The notes under the pieces were generated by a model. It worked only from the letters and a program-made list of their open reading frames with translations. It had not been told where the DNA came from and did no database searches. Positions 34,525-43,614 of a DNA stretch of 64,000 nucleotides are shown in pieces; within the stretch, counting starts at the first letter, position 1; every line of letters starts with the position of its first letter. The translations under genes and the position numbers were made by a program. The DNA is from DATFVJ01 sp035517695 (GTDB lineage: Bacteria > Actinomycetota > Actinomycetes > Streptosporangiales > Streptosporangiaceae): NCBI GenBank assembly GCA_035517695.1, contig DATIYI010000033.1:16171-80170 (forward strand), read 5' to 3'.

Positions 34525-34746
34525 GTGTATTGCGCGACTAAGGCTCCTCGACAGTGGACTATCCGTAGCAGCAAATCTCCTACTCTATGGAAGAACCACC
34601 GGCGCGGCGCTTCCGTTCCCGCGCGGCCAGGCCGGTGTTTGAGGTAGCGTCCGGGCGCGGGGCTAGCGCGGCAAAGCGCGCGGACCCGTGCAGAACGCTA
34701 GGCAGCGGACGTGGATCAGCGTGGCGGCCAAGGGCGAAGGGCGGTT

Positions 34747-35607
34747 ATGCGCAGCAGGGACTACGGGCATGACGTGCTCGCTGGGCACTGGCGAGGACCG
34801 CGCGGCGCTCATGGTCGCCGGGACGGGCAGTTGCCGCAGGTCGAGGCCGCTCCAGGGCTGGTCGTGGAGACTGCTGACGCCACCTTTTGCGGCGCGGTCG
34901 TGGCCTGTGACAAACAGGCTGTGACGCTGGCGGATCGATTCGGCAGGCACCGGGTTTTCCCGCTCGCGGCTGCCACGTTCCTGCTTGAGGGCCAGCCGGT
35001 GACCCTGATCCGGCAGGCGCCGCCTGGCCGGGGTTCGTCCCAAGGCCGGGCGCGGACACCGTCAGGCTCGCTGGCGTTGCCGCAGGAAAGGGCGCGGGTG
35101 GCCAGAGCGAGCAGGATCTACGTCGAAGGGCTGCACGACGCTGAACTCGTGGAAAAGATCTGGGGCGACGACCTGCGGATCGAAGGTGTCGTCGTGGAGT
35201 ACCTCGAGGGAGTCGATCACCTGCCGACGCTCGTGACCGAGTTCGATCCAGGGCCGAACCGCCGACTCGGCATCCTGGTAGATCACCTCGTCGCCGGGTC
35301 GAAGGAAAGCCGCGTCGCTGCCGCGGTGAGGTCGCCGCATGTGCACGTCACAGGGCACGAGTTCGTTGACATCTGGCAGGCCGTCAAGCCGTCTGTGCTC
35401 GGCATCGACGGATGGCCGGAGGTGCCACGCGGCATCCCGTGGAAAGCGGGCATCGTGGCCGCGCTGGGCTGGGGAACAGGCGCGACCGCCGATACCGGCA
35501 CCGCGTGGCGGCGGATTCTCGCTGCGGTGAGCACCTACGGCGACCTGGAGGTTGGACTGCTTCGCAGCGTTGAGGAACTTATCGACTTCGTCACGGCGTC
35601 GGACTAG
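34747..35607 (+). CDS. DUF3097 family protein
   Basis: A 286-residue actinobacterial protein opening MRSRDYGHDVLAGHW. An N-terminal segment has LVVETADATFCGAVVACDKQ and DRFGRHRVFPL. A large C-terminal domain has RIYVEGLHDAELVEKIWGDD, VVVEYLEGVDHLP and VDHLVAGSKESRVA. The latter recalls TOPRIM-like acid/glycine patterns (VEG..D.E...D), which is only my reading of it. It is usually next to hrcA or hemW, as here. The ATG at 34747 follows AAGGGCGG. Function unknown. Confidence 0.85.
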   Translation: MRSRDYGHDVLAGHWRGPRGAHGRRDGQLPQVEAAPGLVVETADATFCGAVVACDKQAVTLADRFGRHRVFPLAAATFLLEGQPVTLIRQAPPGRGSSQGRARTPSGSLALPQERARVARASRIYVEGLHDAELVEKIWGDDLRIEGVVVEYLEGVDHLPTLVTEFDPGPNRRLGILVDHLVAGSKESRVAAAVRSPHVHVTGHEFVDIWQAVKPSVLGIDGWPEVPRGIPWKAGIVAALGWGTGATADTGTAWRRILAAVSTYGDLEVGLLRSVEELIDFVTASD

Positions 35608-35620
35608 GGGGAGGTCCCCC
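35607..35620 (+). terminator. Short hairpin after DUF3097 gene
   Basis: GGGGG-AGGT-CCCCC directly after the stop codon. It is small and without a U-run, and could be a weak terminator or an mRNA end stabiliser before the DUF4870 gene. Confidence 0.35.
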
Positions 35621-35668
35621 AATCGTGATGTGGTGGGATGTAGTAGTGAACGAAAGGCACTGGAGGCA

Positions 35669-36415
35669 ATGACACTGGAGGCAACGACGGGGTATTCGAG
35701 AGTACCGTTCGCCGAGTCGGGTGACCCTGACGATCAAGAAGCGGCAGGGCCTTTCACGGGAGCGCAGCGCGGGCCACTGGAGAGACCGCTGGCCAGGACC
35801 CCTGGTGGGCCACACACGGGACCGCCGAGCGGGCCGTTCACGGGGCCCATGCGGCTGGATCGTCGCTCGGCCCCCGATTCAGGCGTACGCGACCGGGCAC
35901 CCGCACTAGCGCACGACCAGCCGGACACGCAAGACACGCGCGGCACGCAGGACACGCGCGGCACGCAAGACACGCGCGGCACGCAAGACACGCGCGGCAA
36001 AGCGGTCACGTACGGCCCATCGGGCCGCGACGACGACCTGCTCTGGGCGATGGTGGCCTACCTCGGCATGATCTTCTTCGCATTTCTCCCGCCGCTGGCC
36101 CTCTACCTGCTCAAGCGGAATGAGTCACGCTATCTGCGCTTCCACGCGGCCCAGGCACTGAATCTGTGGATGACCACGGTTCTCTACTCACTCTCGTTTG
36201 TGATCATCGGCGGCATCCTCGCGCTCGATACCGTCATGACGGGCCTGTCTGTCGGGCTGTCGCTGATCATCGCGGCCGGGCTCGCACTGCTGATCTACGC
36301 CGTGCGCGCGGCGGTCGCCGCCAACCGCGGCGAGCTTTACCGGATTCCGGGCTGGATATGCGTCCACATCGTCCACATCGTGCACACCGCTGACCCGGGG
36401 GACGACCCCCGCTGA
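35669..36415 (+). CDS. DUF4870 (Tic20-like) membrane protein with repeat linker
   Basis: A 248-residue protein. The N-terminal 110 residues are Gly/Pro-rich and end in four GTQDTR units encoded by an 18-bp tandem repeat (about 35930-36000). The C-terminal DUF4870 domain opens DDDLLWAMVAYLGMIFFAFL. It has three membrane helices with YLRFHAAQALNLWM between them, a hallmark of the family. The start is uncertain: ATG 35669 has GGAGG very close, and GTG codons at 35627-35630 are alternatives. Function unknown. Confidence 0.78.
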   Translation: MTLEATTGYSRVPFAESGDPDDQEAAGPFTGAQRGPLERPLARTPGGPHTGPPSGPFTGPMRLDRRSAPDSGVRDRAPALAHDQPDTQDTRGTQDTRGTQDTRGTQDTRGKAVTYGPSGRDDDLLWAMVAYLGMIFFAFLPPLALYLLKRNESRYLRFHAAQALNLWMTTVLYSLSFVIIGGILALDTVMTGLSVGLSLIIAAGLALLIYAVRAAVAANRGELYRIPGWICVHIVHIVHTADPGDDPR

Positions 36416-36572
36416 GCCAGCCCAGGACGGCCCCCGCACCCCCGCTGAGCCAGCCCGGGACGGCCCCCGCACCCCCGCTGAGCCAGCCCGGGACGGCCCC
36501 GCACCCCCGCTGAGCCAGCCCGGGGGACGACCCGAGAGCCCCGCTGAGCCAGCCGCGGGGGACGACCCCCGC
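36400..36572. repeat. 36-bp tandem repeat between convergent genes
   Basis: About four to five imperfect units of CCCGCTGAGCCAGCCCGGGACGGCCCC.. fill the gap between the DUF4870 gene and hemW, starting inside the last codons of the former. They are rich in GC palindromes and might terminate transcription from both sides. Confidence 0.8.
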
Positions 36573-37793
36573 TTAGTCCGTGAGGTCGCGGATGACGGCG
36601 TCCGCGAGCAACCGCCCGCGCCTGGTGAGCACTACCCGGCCTGAGCCGTACGCCGCCGTATCCGCGAGCCCGGCCGCCACGGCACGCTTCGCGGCAGCCC
36701 GTCCACCCGTGCCGAGGAGGCCGACCGGGCACCCGCTGGCGAGCCTCGTGCGCAACATGATCTGCTCGAGTTCGCGCTGGCCCGGCGTGACGATTTCCCG
36801 TGCATGCCCCGGACTGACCCCCGCGGCCAGCCGGGTGGCGTAGGCCGCCGGATGCTTGACGTTCCACCACCGGGTGCCGCCAACGTGACTGTGCGCGCCA
36901 GGACCGATCCCCCACCAGTTGCCGTCTGTCCAGTACAGCAGGTTGTGGCGGCACTTGGACTGCTCCCCCGCCGCCCAGTTGGATATCTCATACCAGGCCA
37001 GCCCGCGGGCGGCCAGCATGTCATCCGCTGCGAGGTAGCGGTCGGCCGCGGCATCGTCGTCGGGCGCGGGCAGTTCGCCGCGGGCGATCCTGGCGGCAAG
37101 CCGCGTGCCATTCTCCACGATGAGCGAGTACGCGGAGATATGGTCGGGCCCGGCGGCGATGGCGGCCGCCACGCTGCGCGCCCAGTCCTGATCGGTCTCG
37201 CCTGGCGCGCCGTAGATGAGGTCGAGGTTCACCCCGGTGAAGCCGGCGGCACGCGCCCACGCGACGCAACGAGCGGGCCTGCCCGGGGTGTGCACACGGT
37301 CAAGAACCTCGAGCACGTGCGGCGCCGCGCTCTGCATCCCGAACGACATCCGGTTGATCCCGTGGCCACGCAGTGCGGACAGCGAACGCTCGTCCACCGT
37401 TTCCGGATTGGCCTCGGCCGTGACCTCGACGCCGCGCTCGAAGCCGAACTCCACCCCGATCGCGGAGAGGATCTTCCCCAGATCGGCGGGCGGCAGCAAC
37501 GTCGGAGTGCCGCCGCCGAAGAACACGCTGCGCACGGGCACGTCCGCGGCGCCGAGCACGCGCCGCGCCAGCCGGACCTCGGCGATAGCGAGGTCCGCGT
37601 AGCTGCCGCGGGAAACGCCAGGCCCAAGCTCGGCCGCGGTGTAGGTGTTGAAATCGCAGTACCCGCAGCGCGTCCCGCAGAAGGGGATATGGACATAGAT
37701 ACCGAACGGCTGCCGCGTGGCGCACCCAAGCGCGCTGGCAGGCAACTGGCCGTCAGGCGGAACCGGCTCGCCGTCGGGTGCTGCTGCGCTCAT
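36573..37793 (-). CDS. hemW: Radical SAM haem chaperone HemW
   Basis: A 406-residue radical SAM protein related to HemN. The cluster motif C...C..C is FCGTRCGYCDF. FFGGGTPTLLP and EANPETVDE follow, with a C-terminal HemW domain around YEISNWAAGEQSKCRHNL. It was formerly called coproporphyrinogen III oxidase, and family members bind haem and lack the oxidase residues. The ATG start at 37793 is close to GAGCGAG. It lies on the same strand as lepA, and MOSC and DUF1707 genes intervene. Confidence 0.93.
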   Translation of the reverse strand: MSAAAPDGEPVPPDGQLPASALGCATRQPFGIYVHIPFCGTRCGYCDFNTYTAAELGPGVSRGSYADLAIAEVRLARRVLGAADVPVRSVFFGGGTPTLLPPADLGKILSAIGVEFGFERGVEVTAEANPETVDERSLSALRGHGINRMSFGMQSAAPHVLEVLDRVHTPGRPARCVAWARAAGFTGVNLDLIYGAPGETDQDWARSVAAAIAAGPDHISAYSLIVENGTRLAARIARGELPAPDDDAAADRYLAADDMLAARGLAWYEISNWAAGEQSKCRHNLLYWTDGNWWGIGPGAHSHVGGTRWWNVKHPAAYATRLAAGVSPGHAREIVTPGQRELEQIMLRTRLASGCPVGLLGTGGRAAAKRAVAAGLADTAAYGSGRVVLTRRGRLLADAVIRDLTD

Positions 37794-37987
37794 CTCGCTC
37801 GTTTCCTGCTGGTTTCCTGTTGCTCGTTACCGTCAGATCCGCAGTGCGGACGAGTGCCACCTGCGCTGCCGATGCTGACGAGCCACGTTAACCGACGGGC
37901 AATCACCGGTCGAACGCATGCGCCAGGCCGGATGCGCGCTGCCGCGAGTTAGACTCAACCAAGGGTCACACGTTGCGGGAGGCGCCC

Positions 37988-38554
37988 ATGGCAACTGCGC
38001 CAGACCACGGTATGACGGGCGGTGATTACGGCCGGTTGCGAGCATCCCATGGCGATCGTGACAGGGCCGTGGACGTGCTCAAGGCCGCGTTCGCCGAGGG
38101 CCGGCTGACCAAGGACGAGTACGACGAGCGCGTGGCCGACGTCTTCGCGTCGCGTACGTACGCCGATCTTGCTGCGCTGACCTGCGACCTTCCCGCGGGA
38201 CCGTTCGGGACCATGCTGCCGGCCCCGATGGCCGCTCACCCCGCTGCCCGTGGTACGAACGCGCTGGCGATCGCGTCACTTGTCCTCGGACTTTCGCAGC
38301 CGTTCGCGCCCATTCTGACCACCATCCCCGCCGTCATCTGCGGTCACGCCGCACGGCGGCAGATCCGCAGGACCGGCGAGGCCGGGATGAGCATGGCCAC
38401 CGTCGGCCTGATTCTGGGGTGGATGGGCGTAGCTGTCATCGCGTTGATCTCGGTCGCCGTCCTCTTCTTGGCCGTCGCAAGCACGCACCACGTCGTCACG
38501 CCCAGCGGGGGCTTCCAAGTGCCGCCCGCACCGCCCGCACCGCCACCTCCGTAA
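37988..38554 (+). CDS. DUF1707 / DUF4190 membrane protein
   Basis: A 188-residue protein. A DUF1707 (SHOCT-like) domain at residues 14-65 holds RASHGDRDRAVDVLKAAF and EGRLTKDEYDERV. A DUF4190 part follows, with two helices around ALAIASLVLGLSQPFAPIL and GLILGWMGVAVIALISVAV. A short Pro tail ends in PPPAPPAPPPP-like sequence. The ATG at 37988 has GGGAGG upstream. It is a common actinobacterial architecture of unknown function, convergent with the MOSC gene. Confidence 0.88.
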   Translation: MATAPDHGMTGGDYGRLRASHGDRDRAVDVLKAAFAEGRLTKDEYDERVADVFASRTYADLAALTCDLPAGPFGTMLPAPMAAHPAARGTNALAIASLVLGLSQPFAPILTTIPAVICGHAARRQIRRTGEAGMSMATVGLILGWMGVAVIALISVAVLFLAVASTHHVVTPSGGFQVPPAPPAPPPP

Positions 38555-38562
38555 CGGCCAGC

Positions 38563-39258
38563 CTATGCCGGGTCGGATGCGGGCTCGGCCGCCCGGAGCA
38601 CCCGGCGGGCGACCTCGTCCCACTGCGGGCCGCGTCCTGGGACCTTGAGTAGCCGCAGCAGCAGCGCAGAATCGCCGTAGTACGCGCGCATCGACTCGGC
38701 GACGGTGACGCTGGCCGTCGGCCGGTCCAGGACCACCACCCGATCGCCAGGCGCGACCGCACCCTGCTGGGTTACCCGCAGATAGGCGCCTGGCCGTTGC
38801 GCGGCGGAGAAGCGCCGTACCCAGCGGTGTTCACCAAGCCAGTGCTGGAAGACGGCGCAAGGGATCCGCGGTCCGGTGACCTCGACCACCGCGGAGCCCA
38901 GCTGCCAGCGCTCCCCGATCAGCGCGGCTGAAATGTCAAGGGCACCCGTCGTGATGTTCTCACCGAACGTGCCGTTAGGCAGCTCACGGCCGAGACGTTC
39001 CACCCAATAGTCCAGATCCTCGCGGGCATACGTGTACACGGCCTGCTCGTACCCGCCGTGATGTTTCCTGTCGGCCTGCTCATCCCCTGCCAGGCCGAGC
39101 CTGCCGACGGCGACAGGATCGCCGCGGCGGCCCTGGCCCACCGGGCCGGTTACCGGACGCTTGTCGATCGCGGTGCGCTTCAGCGCGCCAGCCCACTCCG
39201 CGGCCACACTGCGCCCCGTGTTGATCGAAATGACCCTTGCCGACGCTGCCAACCCCAT
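38563..39258 (-). CDS. MOSC domain protein, YiiM-like
   Basis: A 231-residue protein. The MOSC domain shows KRTAIDKRPVTGPVGQG, GDEQADRKHHGGYEQAVYTY and LPNGTFGENITTGALD, then PRIPCAVFQHWLGE with the conserved Cys. A helical tail (ESMRAYYGDSALLLRLL) fits the YiiM/3-alpha extension. Such proteins handle molybdenum-cofactor-bound sulfur and reduce N-hydroxylated compounds. The start ATG 39258 gives the family N-terminus. The open frame beyond it is made of a 56-bp repeat and is not used. Confidence 0.88.
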   Translation of the reverse strand: MGLAASARVISINTGRSVAAEWAGALKRTAIDKRPVTGPVGQGRRGDPVAVGRLGLAGDEQADRKHHGGYEQAVYTYAREDLDYWVERLGRELPNGTFGENITTGALDISAALIGERWQLGSAVVEVTGPRIPCAVFQHWLGEHRWVRRFSAAQRPGAYLRVTQQGAVAPGDRVVVLDRPTASVTVAESMRAYYGDSALLLRLLKVPGRGPQWDEVARRVLRAAEPASDPA

Positions 39259-39337
39259 GCGAATCAGGTTAACGGTGGTGGGCGAGCCGTGGCGAACCCT
39301 TAAGCTCGGGTGCCCCACCCGGGGCCCGTCTCCGGGG

Positions 39338-39472
39338 CCCCCGGGATCCCCCCGCACCAATCGATGCCGCATCCGCGGCAGCCGTCCGGGATCGGTGCCG
39401 TCCCCGGAGGGGCGACCCCCCGGGATCCCCCCGCACCAATCGATGCCGCATCCGCGGCAGCCGTCCGGGATC
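39338..39472. repeat. 56-bp perfect direct repeat upstream of MOSC gene
   Basis: 39338-39393 and 39417-39472 are identical over 56 bases, with a period of 79. Each contains CCGGGATCC, ATCGAT and GCCGCATCCGCGGC palindromes. It fills much of the gap between the lepA stop and the MOSC start. Confidence 0.92.
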
Positions 39473-39504
39473 ATTTCAGGTCTTGCCTTAACAAGCCCGC
39501 CGGG

Positions 39505-41424
39505 TCAGCGCTGCTTGGTCGGCTGAGTGGACAGCGCGGCGACGAACGCCTCCTGCGGCACGTCCACGCGGCCGATGGTCTTCATCCGCCGCTTGCCCTC
39601 CTTCTGCCGCTCAAGCAGCTTGCGCTTGCGGGTGATGTCGCCGCCGTAGCACTTGGCCAGCACGTCTTTGCGCACGGCGCGGATGTTCTCGCGGGCGATG
39701 ACGCGCGAGCCGATCGCCGCCTGGATGGGCACCTCGAACTGCTGGCGCGGGATCAGCTCCTTCAGTTTGGCCGTCATCGCGACGCCGTAATCGCGGGCCT
39801 TGTCCGCGTGCACGATCTGGCTGAACGCGTCAACCGGCTGGCCCTGCAGCAGGATGTCGACCTTCACCAGATTGGCCTCCTGCTCGCCAGCCGGCTCATA
39901 GTCGAGTGATGCGTAACCTCGAGTACGCGACTTGAGCTGGTCGAAGAAGTCGAAGATGATCTCAGCGAGCGGCATCGTGTAGCGGATCTCGACCCGCTCG
40001 GCGGACAGGTAGTCCATGCCGAGGAGGCTGCCGCGCCTGCCCTGGCACAGCTCCATGATCGGCCCGATGTATTCACTCGGCGCGAGCACGGTGGCACGGA
40101 CCACTGGCTCGAAGACCTTCTCGACCTTCCCGTCCGAGGTGCCCGCCCTGGGGAGCACCGTGGCGCCCCGCGCGGCGCCGGACCCGGGCGGTCCTGAGCC
40201 CCCCGGGTAATCACTGGGGTTGGTGACAATCAGTTCTTGCCCAGAGTCCAGCACGACCCGGTAAACGACGTTAGGGGCGGTCGAGATCAGCTCGAGGCCG
40301 AACTCGCGCTCGAGCCGTTCTCTGACGATCTCCATGTGCAGCAGGCCGAGGAACCCGCAGCGGAAGCCGAACCCGAGCGCCGCGGACGTTTCCGGCTCGT
40401 AGATGAGCGCGGCATCGTTCAGCCGCAGCTTGTCGAGCGCGTCACGCAGCTCTGGGTAGTCGTCGCCGTCAAGCGGATAAAGCCCGGAGAACACCATCGG
40501 CTTCGGGTCAGCGTAGCCGGGCAGCGGATGCGCGGCGGGGTGGCGCGCGCTTGTCACCGTGTCGCCCACCCGTGCCTGGCTGACGTCCTTCACGCCGGTG
40601 ATCAGGTAACCGACCTCGCCCGCGCCCAGCCCGGGACGCGGCTGCGGCTCCGGCGAGATCACGCCCACCTCGAGCGTTTCGTGTGCCGAGCCTGTCGCCA
40701 TCATCAGGCTGCGCTCCCGGGCGGACAAAAGCCCATCGAACACCCGGACATAGGTCACGACGCCGCGGTAGGTGTCGTAGATCGAGTCGAAGATCATCGC
40801 GCGCGCCGGGGCCTCGGCGTCGCCTGACGGCGGCGGGACTCGCTCGACAATGGCGTTCAGGAGTTCGGTCACGCCCGCGCCGGTCTTGGCCGAAACCCGG
40901 AGCACGTCGTCCGGCTCGCAGCCGATGATCCCGGCAAGCTCACGCGCGTACGCGTCCGGTTGCGCGGCGGGCAGATCGATCTTGTTGAGGACAGGGATGA
41001 TCTGCAGGTCCGCGTCGAGCGCCAGGTAAAGGTTGGCAAGCGTCTGTGCCTCGATTCCCTGCGCGGCGTCAACAAGCAGGACAGCGCCCTCGCAGGCCGC
41101 GAGTGAGCGCGATACCTCGTAGGAGAAGTCGACGTGCCCTGGGGTATCGATGAGGTTGAGAACGTACGTCGTGCCGTCCGGGCCGGTCCAGGGCAGCCGG
41201 ACGGCCTGGCTCTTGATGGTGATGCCGCGTTCCCGCTCGATGTCCATCCGGTCCAGATACTGCGCGCGCATCTGCCGGTCGCCGACGACACCGGTGAGCT
41301 GGAGCATACGGTCAGCGAGCGTGGACTTACCGTGATCAATGTGCGCGATGACGCAAAAGTTGCGAATCACCGCGGGGTCGGTACGGCCCGGCTCAGGTGT
41401 CGGTGGCACGGCTGTCGGTGGCAC
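39505..41424 (-). CDS. lepA: Elongation factor 4 (LepA)
   Basis: A ribosome-dependent GTPase of 639 residues. G1 is HIDHGKSTLADRM, G3 is DTPGHVDFSYEVSRSL, and G4 is NKIDLP. The LepA-specific C-terminal domain has ELIPRQQFEVPIQAAIGSRV and AKCYGGDITRKRKLLERQKEGKR. An insertion of roughly 25 Gly/Pro-rich residues near 405-430 (GGSGPPGSGAARGATVLP) is not usual. The start is GTG 41424 or the next repeat unit's GTG at 41409, both inside a 15-bp array with no ribosome site, so the first residues are uncertain. Confidence 0.94.
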   Translation of the reverse strand: MPPTAVPPTPEPGRTDPAVIRNFCVIAHIDHGKSTLADRMLQLTGVVGDRQMRAQYLDRMDIERERGITIKSQAVRLPWTGPDGTTYVLNLIDTPGHVDFSYEVSRSLAACEGAVLLVDAAQGIEAQTLANLYLALDADLQIIPVLNKIDLPAAQPDAYARELAGIIGCEPDDVLRVSAKTGAGVTELLNAIVERVPPPSGDAEAPARAMIFDSIYDTYRGVVTYVRVFDGLLSARERSLMMATGSAHETLEVGVISPEPQPRPGLGAGEVGYLITGVKDVSQARVGDTVTSARHPAAHPLPGYADPKPMVFSGLYPLDGDDYPELRDALDKLRLNDAALIYEPETSAALGFGFRCGFLGLLHMEIVRERLEREFGLELISTAPNVVYRVVLDSGQELIVTNPSDYPGGSGPPGSGAARGATVLPRAGTSDGKVEKVFEPVVRATVLAPSEYIGPIMELCQGRRGSLLGMDYLSAERVEIRYTMPLAEIIFDFFDQLKSRTRGYASLDYEPAGEQEANLVKVDILLQGQPVDAFSQIVHADKARDYGVAMTAKLKELIPRQQFEVPIQAAIGSRVIARENIRAVRKDVLAKCYGGDITRKRKLLERQKEGKRRMKTIGRVDVPQEAFVAALSTQPTKQR

Positions 41425-41438
41425 GGCTGTCGGTGGTA
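41388..41438. repeat. 15-bp minisatellite over the lepA start
   Basis: Three units of GTCGGTGGCACGGCT cover the 5' end of lepA, giving VPPTA-type repeats in the protein. Each unit carries a GTG on the gene strand, so gain or loss of a unit would move the start without a frameshift. Confidence 0.85.
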
Positions 41439-41672
41439 CGGCATGTCCGTCTGCGCGTCGTCGGGTTCACGGTTCCAGTTCAGGGTTCAATGGTCAGGTA
41501 CGCGGTCTCGTGCCGGGCCCGGGTCGTTGCCTTGGCTGCCGCCCCGGAGCGCGTGAAGCGGGTGCCAGGGCGGCCTCGGCCGGTGACCGCGCAAACTTGC
41601 CGACGTCCATGGTCGCATGTCCCCGGGACGGCCAATGACAACAGGCGGCTCGCGGAGAAGGAGGGATGCCGG

Positions 41673-43046
41673 GTGCCAGCAGGCGGACGCGGCCCCTTCT
41701 GGGCACGAAGCCCGCGCCGGGCGGGCAGCCGGCCAGGTGGCACTGGCTCAGGGCGCGCTAGCTCAGGGGGCACTGGCTTACGGGGCACTGGCTTACGCGG
41801 CACTGGCTTACGCGGCGTGCGCCAGGCGGGGCGGAGATGGTCGGGCGACTCCGGTTCTGGTGGGACTGGATTTGGCGGTACCGGTTCTGGCGGTACCGGT
41901 TCTGGTGGCGCTGGATCTGGTGGCACCCCGTCCCTTGGCGGCTGGGGGCGGTCCGGTCCGGCGTCCGCGCCCCCGCAAGGCGTCCTCGGGTGGATCTGGA
42001 TCCGGCTGGCAGCGCTGCTCATCGTCATCGTGGTGCTTGTGGCCACGGCCGGCTTGCTGCTTGGCCACGCGGATGGCGGCCCCGTGGCGGCCGATGCCAG
42101 GTCGACCGGGCACGACGCCCTGTGGATGGGGCACGCCTGGCTCGAAGGCCGGCGAAGCCCTGCCGACCTGCGGTTGCTCGCCTCGCGCATTCGCGGTTCA
42201 GGGATCAGCGACGTCTACCTCTTCGCTGGCGGGCTCGACAGCGCAGGGCGGCTCGCACCAGCCGGGTACGCGCGCGCCGGCACGTTCCTTGCGTCGTTCC
42301 GCTCGGCATGCCCAGGAGTGCGGGTATCGGCGTGGCTTGGCGGCGTCACCGGGCCGGGTCACATCAACCTCGATGATCCCGCCACCCGTAGCCGCATCCT
42401 GGCGGCGGACGCGGCCGTGCTGCGTGCGGGCTTCCGCGGCGTGCACTATGACCTCGGACCGGTGACAAGCGGCGACACCGGCCTGCTCGCGTTGCTCAGC
42501 GCGACGCGCGCGCTCCATCCCGACCCGCTGTCCGTCGCCGTGCCCAAGCTGGAGCCGCTGCCGAGCCTGCGCCTGCCCGCGCAGTTAGTTACCCGCAGGC
42601 CAGTGTTCTGGACGCCCGGCTACCTGACGCAGGTGGCGGGCCTGGTGGGCCAGGTCGTGGTGCTGAGTTACGACACAGGGATGCCCTTCCAGTCCTGGTA
42701 CGGCGGATACGTCGAACGCGAAACCTCGCTCGCGCTGCGCGCCGTACCCCGCCGCGCAGCGTTGTTGATCGGCGTTCCCGCCTATCACAACAGTGATCTC
42801 GGCCACCATGCAGACGCGGAGACGGTCGCCGCGGCCATTCATGGCATCCGGGTCGCGGTTACTGCAGCGCGGGAGAGCCGAGACCGCGCTAATGGTGGCG
42901 GCCGTGGCGAGGGCGGCGCGGGCGCGGGCGGCGCCGGGGGGTTCGGAGTCGCGCTGTTCGCGGACTGCACCGCCACGGCGCAGGACTGGACGTCCTACCT
43001 GCAGGATTGGGTGCGGCCCGGATCGGGCACGACGCGCGGCGGATGA
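41673..43046 (+). CDS. Membrane-anchored TIM-barrel-like protein (possible glycosidase)
   Basis: A 457-residue protein. The N-terminal 105 residues are Gly/Thr/Ser-rich, built of 15-bp repeat units (TGLRG and TGSGG types, about 41740-41925). One membrane helix follows, near IWIRLAALLIVIVVLVATAG. The outer domain has alternating strand/helix motifs: SGISDVYLFAGGLDSAGRL, GVRVSAWLGGV, AGFRGVHYDLGPV, VVVLSYDTGMPFQSWYGG and LLIGVPAY. This resembles GH18-like or DUF-type sugar-hydrolase barrels, but no DxxDxDxE motif is present. GTG 41673 follows GGAGG. Substrate and activity unknown. Confidence 0.65.
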   Translation: MPAGGRGPFWARSPRRAGSRPGGTGSGRASSGGTGLRGTGLRGTGLRGVRQAGRRWSGDSGSGGTGFGGTGSGGTGSGGAGSGGTPSLGGWGRSGPASAPPQGVLGWIWIRLAALLIVIVVLVATAGLLLGHADGGPVAADARSTGHDALWMGHAWLEGRRSPADLRLLASRIRGSGISDVYLFAGGLDSAGRLAPAGYARAGTFLASFRSACPGVRVSAWLGGVTGPGHINLDDPATRSRILAADAAVLRAGFRGVHYDLGPVTSGDTGLLALLSATRALHPDPLSVAVPKLEPLPSLRLPAQLVTRRPVFWTPGYLTQVAGLVGQVVVLSYDTGMPFQSWYGGYVERETSLALRAVPRRAALLIGVPAYHNSDLGHHADAETVAAAIHGIRVAVTAARESRDRANGGGRGEGGAGAGGAGGFGVALFADCTATAQDWTSYLQDWVRPGSGTTRGG

Positions 43047-43057
43047 TCTTGCTGAGG

Positions 43058-43167
43058 TGTCGCGGCTTTGACTCTGATCTGTCGCGGCATTGGCCCCGAT
43101 GTGTCGTGGCATTGACTGTGACGCGTGGTGGCCTTGGCGCTGATGGGTCGTGCCTTTGGCGAGGTGG
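43058..43167. repeat. 22-bp tandem repeat upstream of rpsT
   Basis: Five imperfect units of TGTCGCGGCATTGACTCTGATC at exact 22-base spacing directly follow the TIM-barrel-like gene. They are not coding and could influence read-through into rpsT. Confidence 0.8.
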
Positions 43168-43307
43168 CGACTCTTCGGTTTGAGTAGATGCCGCCGCCTC
43201 GGCTATCCTTCTTCGGCGCAGTCATGCGTGCAGTACGGGGCCGCGGCGCATCGCATGAACCAGCGCGCCGACCCGATCCAAGACCAAACCTCAAGCGAGG
43301 CTTTCGC

Positions 43308-43577
43308 GTGGCGAACATTAAATCCCAGATCAAGCGCAACAAGCAGAACGAGAAGGCCCGCGTGCGCAATAAGGCGGTCAAGTCGTCGCTGAGGACGTCC
43401 GTGCGCAAGTTCCGTGCGGCCGCCGACGCGAGCGACGTCGGCGCGGCGACCGAGGCGATGCGCGCGGCCTGCCGGCAGTTGGACCGCGCTGCGAGCAAAG
43501 GGGTCATCCACAAGAATCAAGCGGCGAACCGCAAGTCCGCTCTTGCCAGGCGCGCCGCCGAGTTGCCGCGCGGCTGA
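43308..43577 (+). CDS. rpsT: 30S ribosomal protein S20
   Basis: An 89-residue primary binder of 16S rRNA. It opens MANIKSQIKRNKQNEKARVR and shows KSSLRTSVRKFRAA and GVIHKNQAANRKSALARR, typical of S20. The GTG at 43308 has GAGG seven bases upstream. It has the usual divergent or neighbouring relation to holA and lepA, though here a repeat-rich membrane protein is inserted before holA. A hairpin follows ten bases after the stop. Confidence 0.97.
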   Translation: MANIKSQIKRNKQNEKARVRNKAVKSSLRTSVRKFRAAADASDVGAATEAMRAACRQLDRAASKGVIHKNQAANRKSALARRAAELPRG

Positions 43578-43586
43578 GGTAGTCGC

Positions 43587-43614
43587 GGTCGGTAGCGATT
43601 ATCGCCGGCCGACC
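43587..43614 (+). terminator. Hairpin after rpsT
   Basis: GGTCGG pairs with CCGACC, and inside it GCGA pairs with TCGC around TTA. The position just after the rpsT stop suits a terminator. There is no U-run. Confidence 0.45.
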
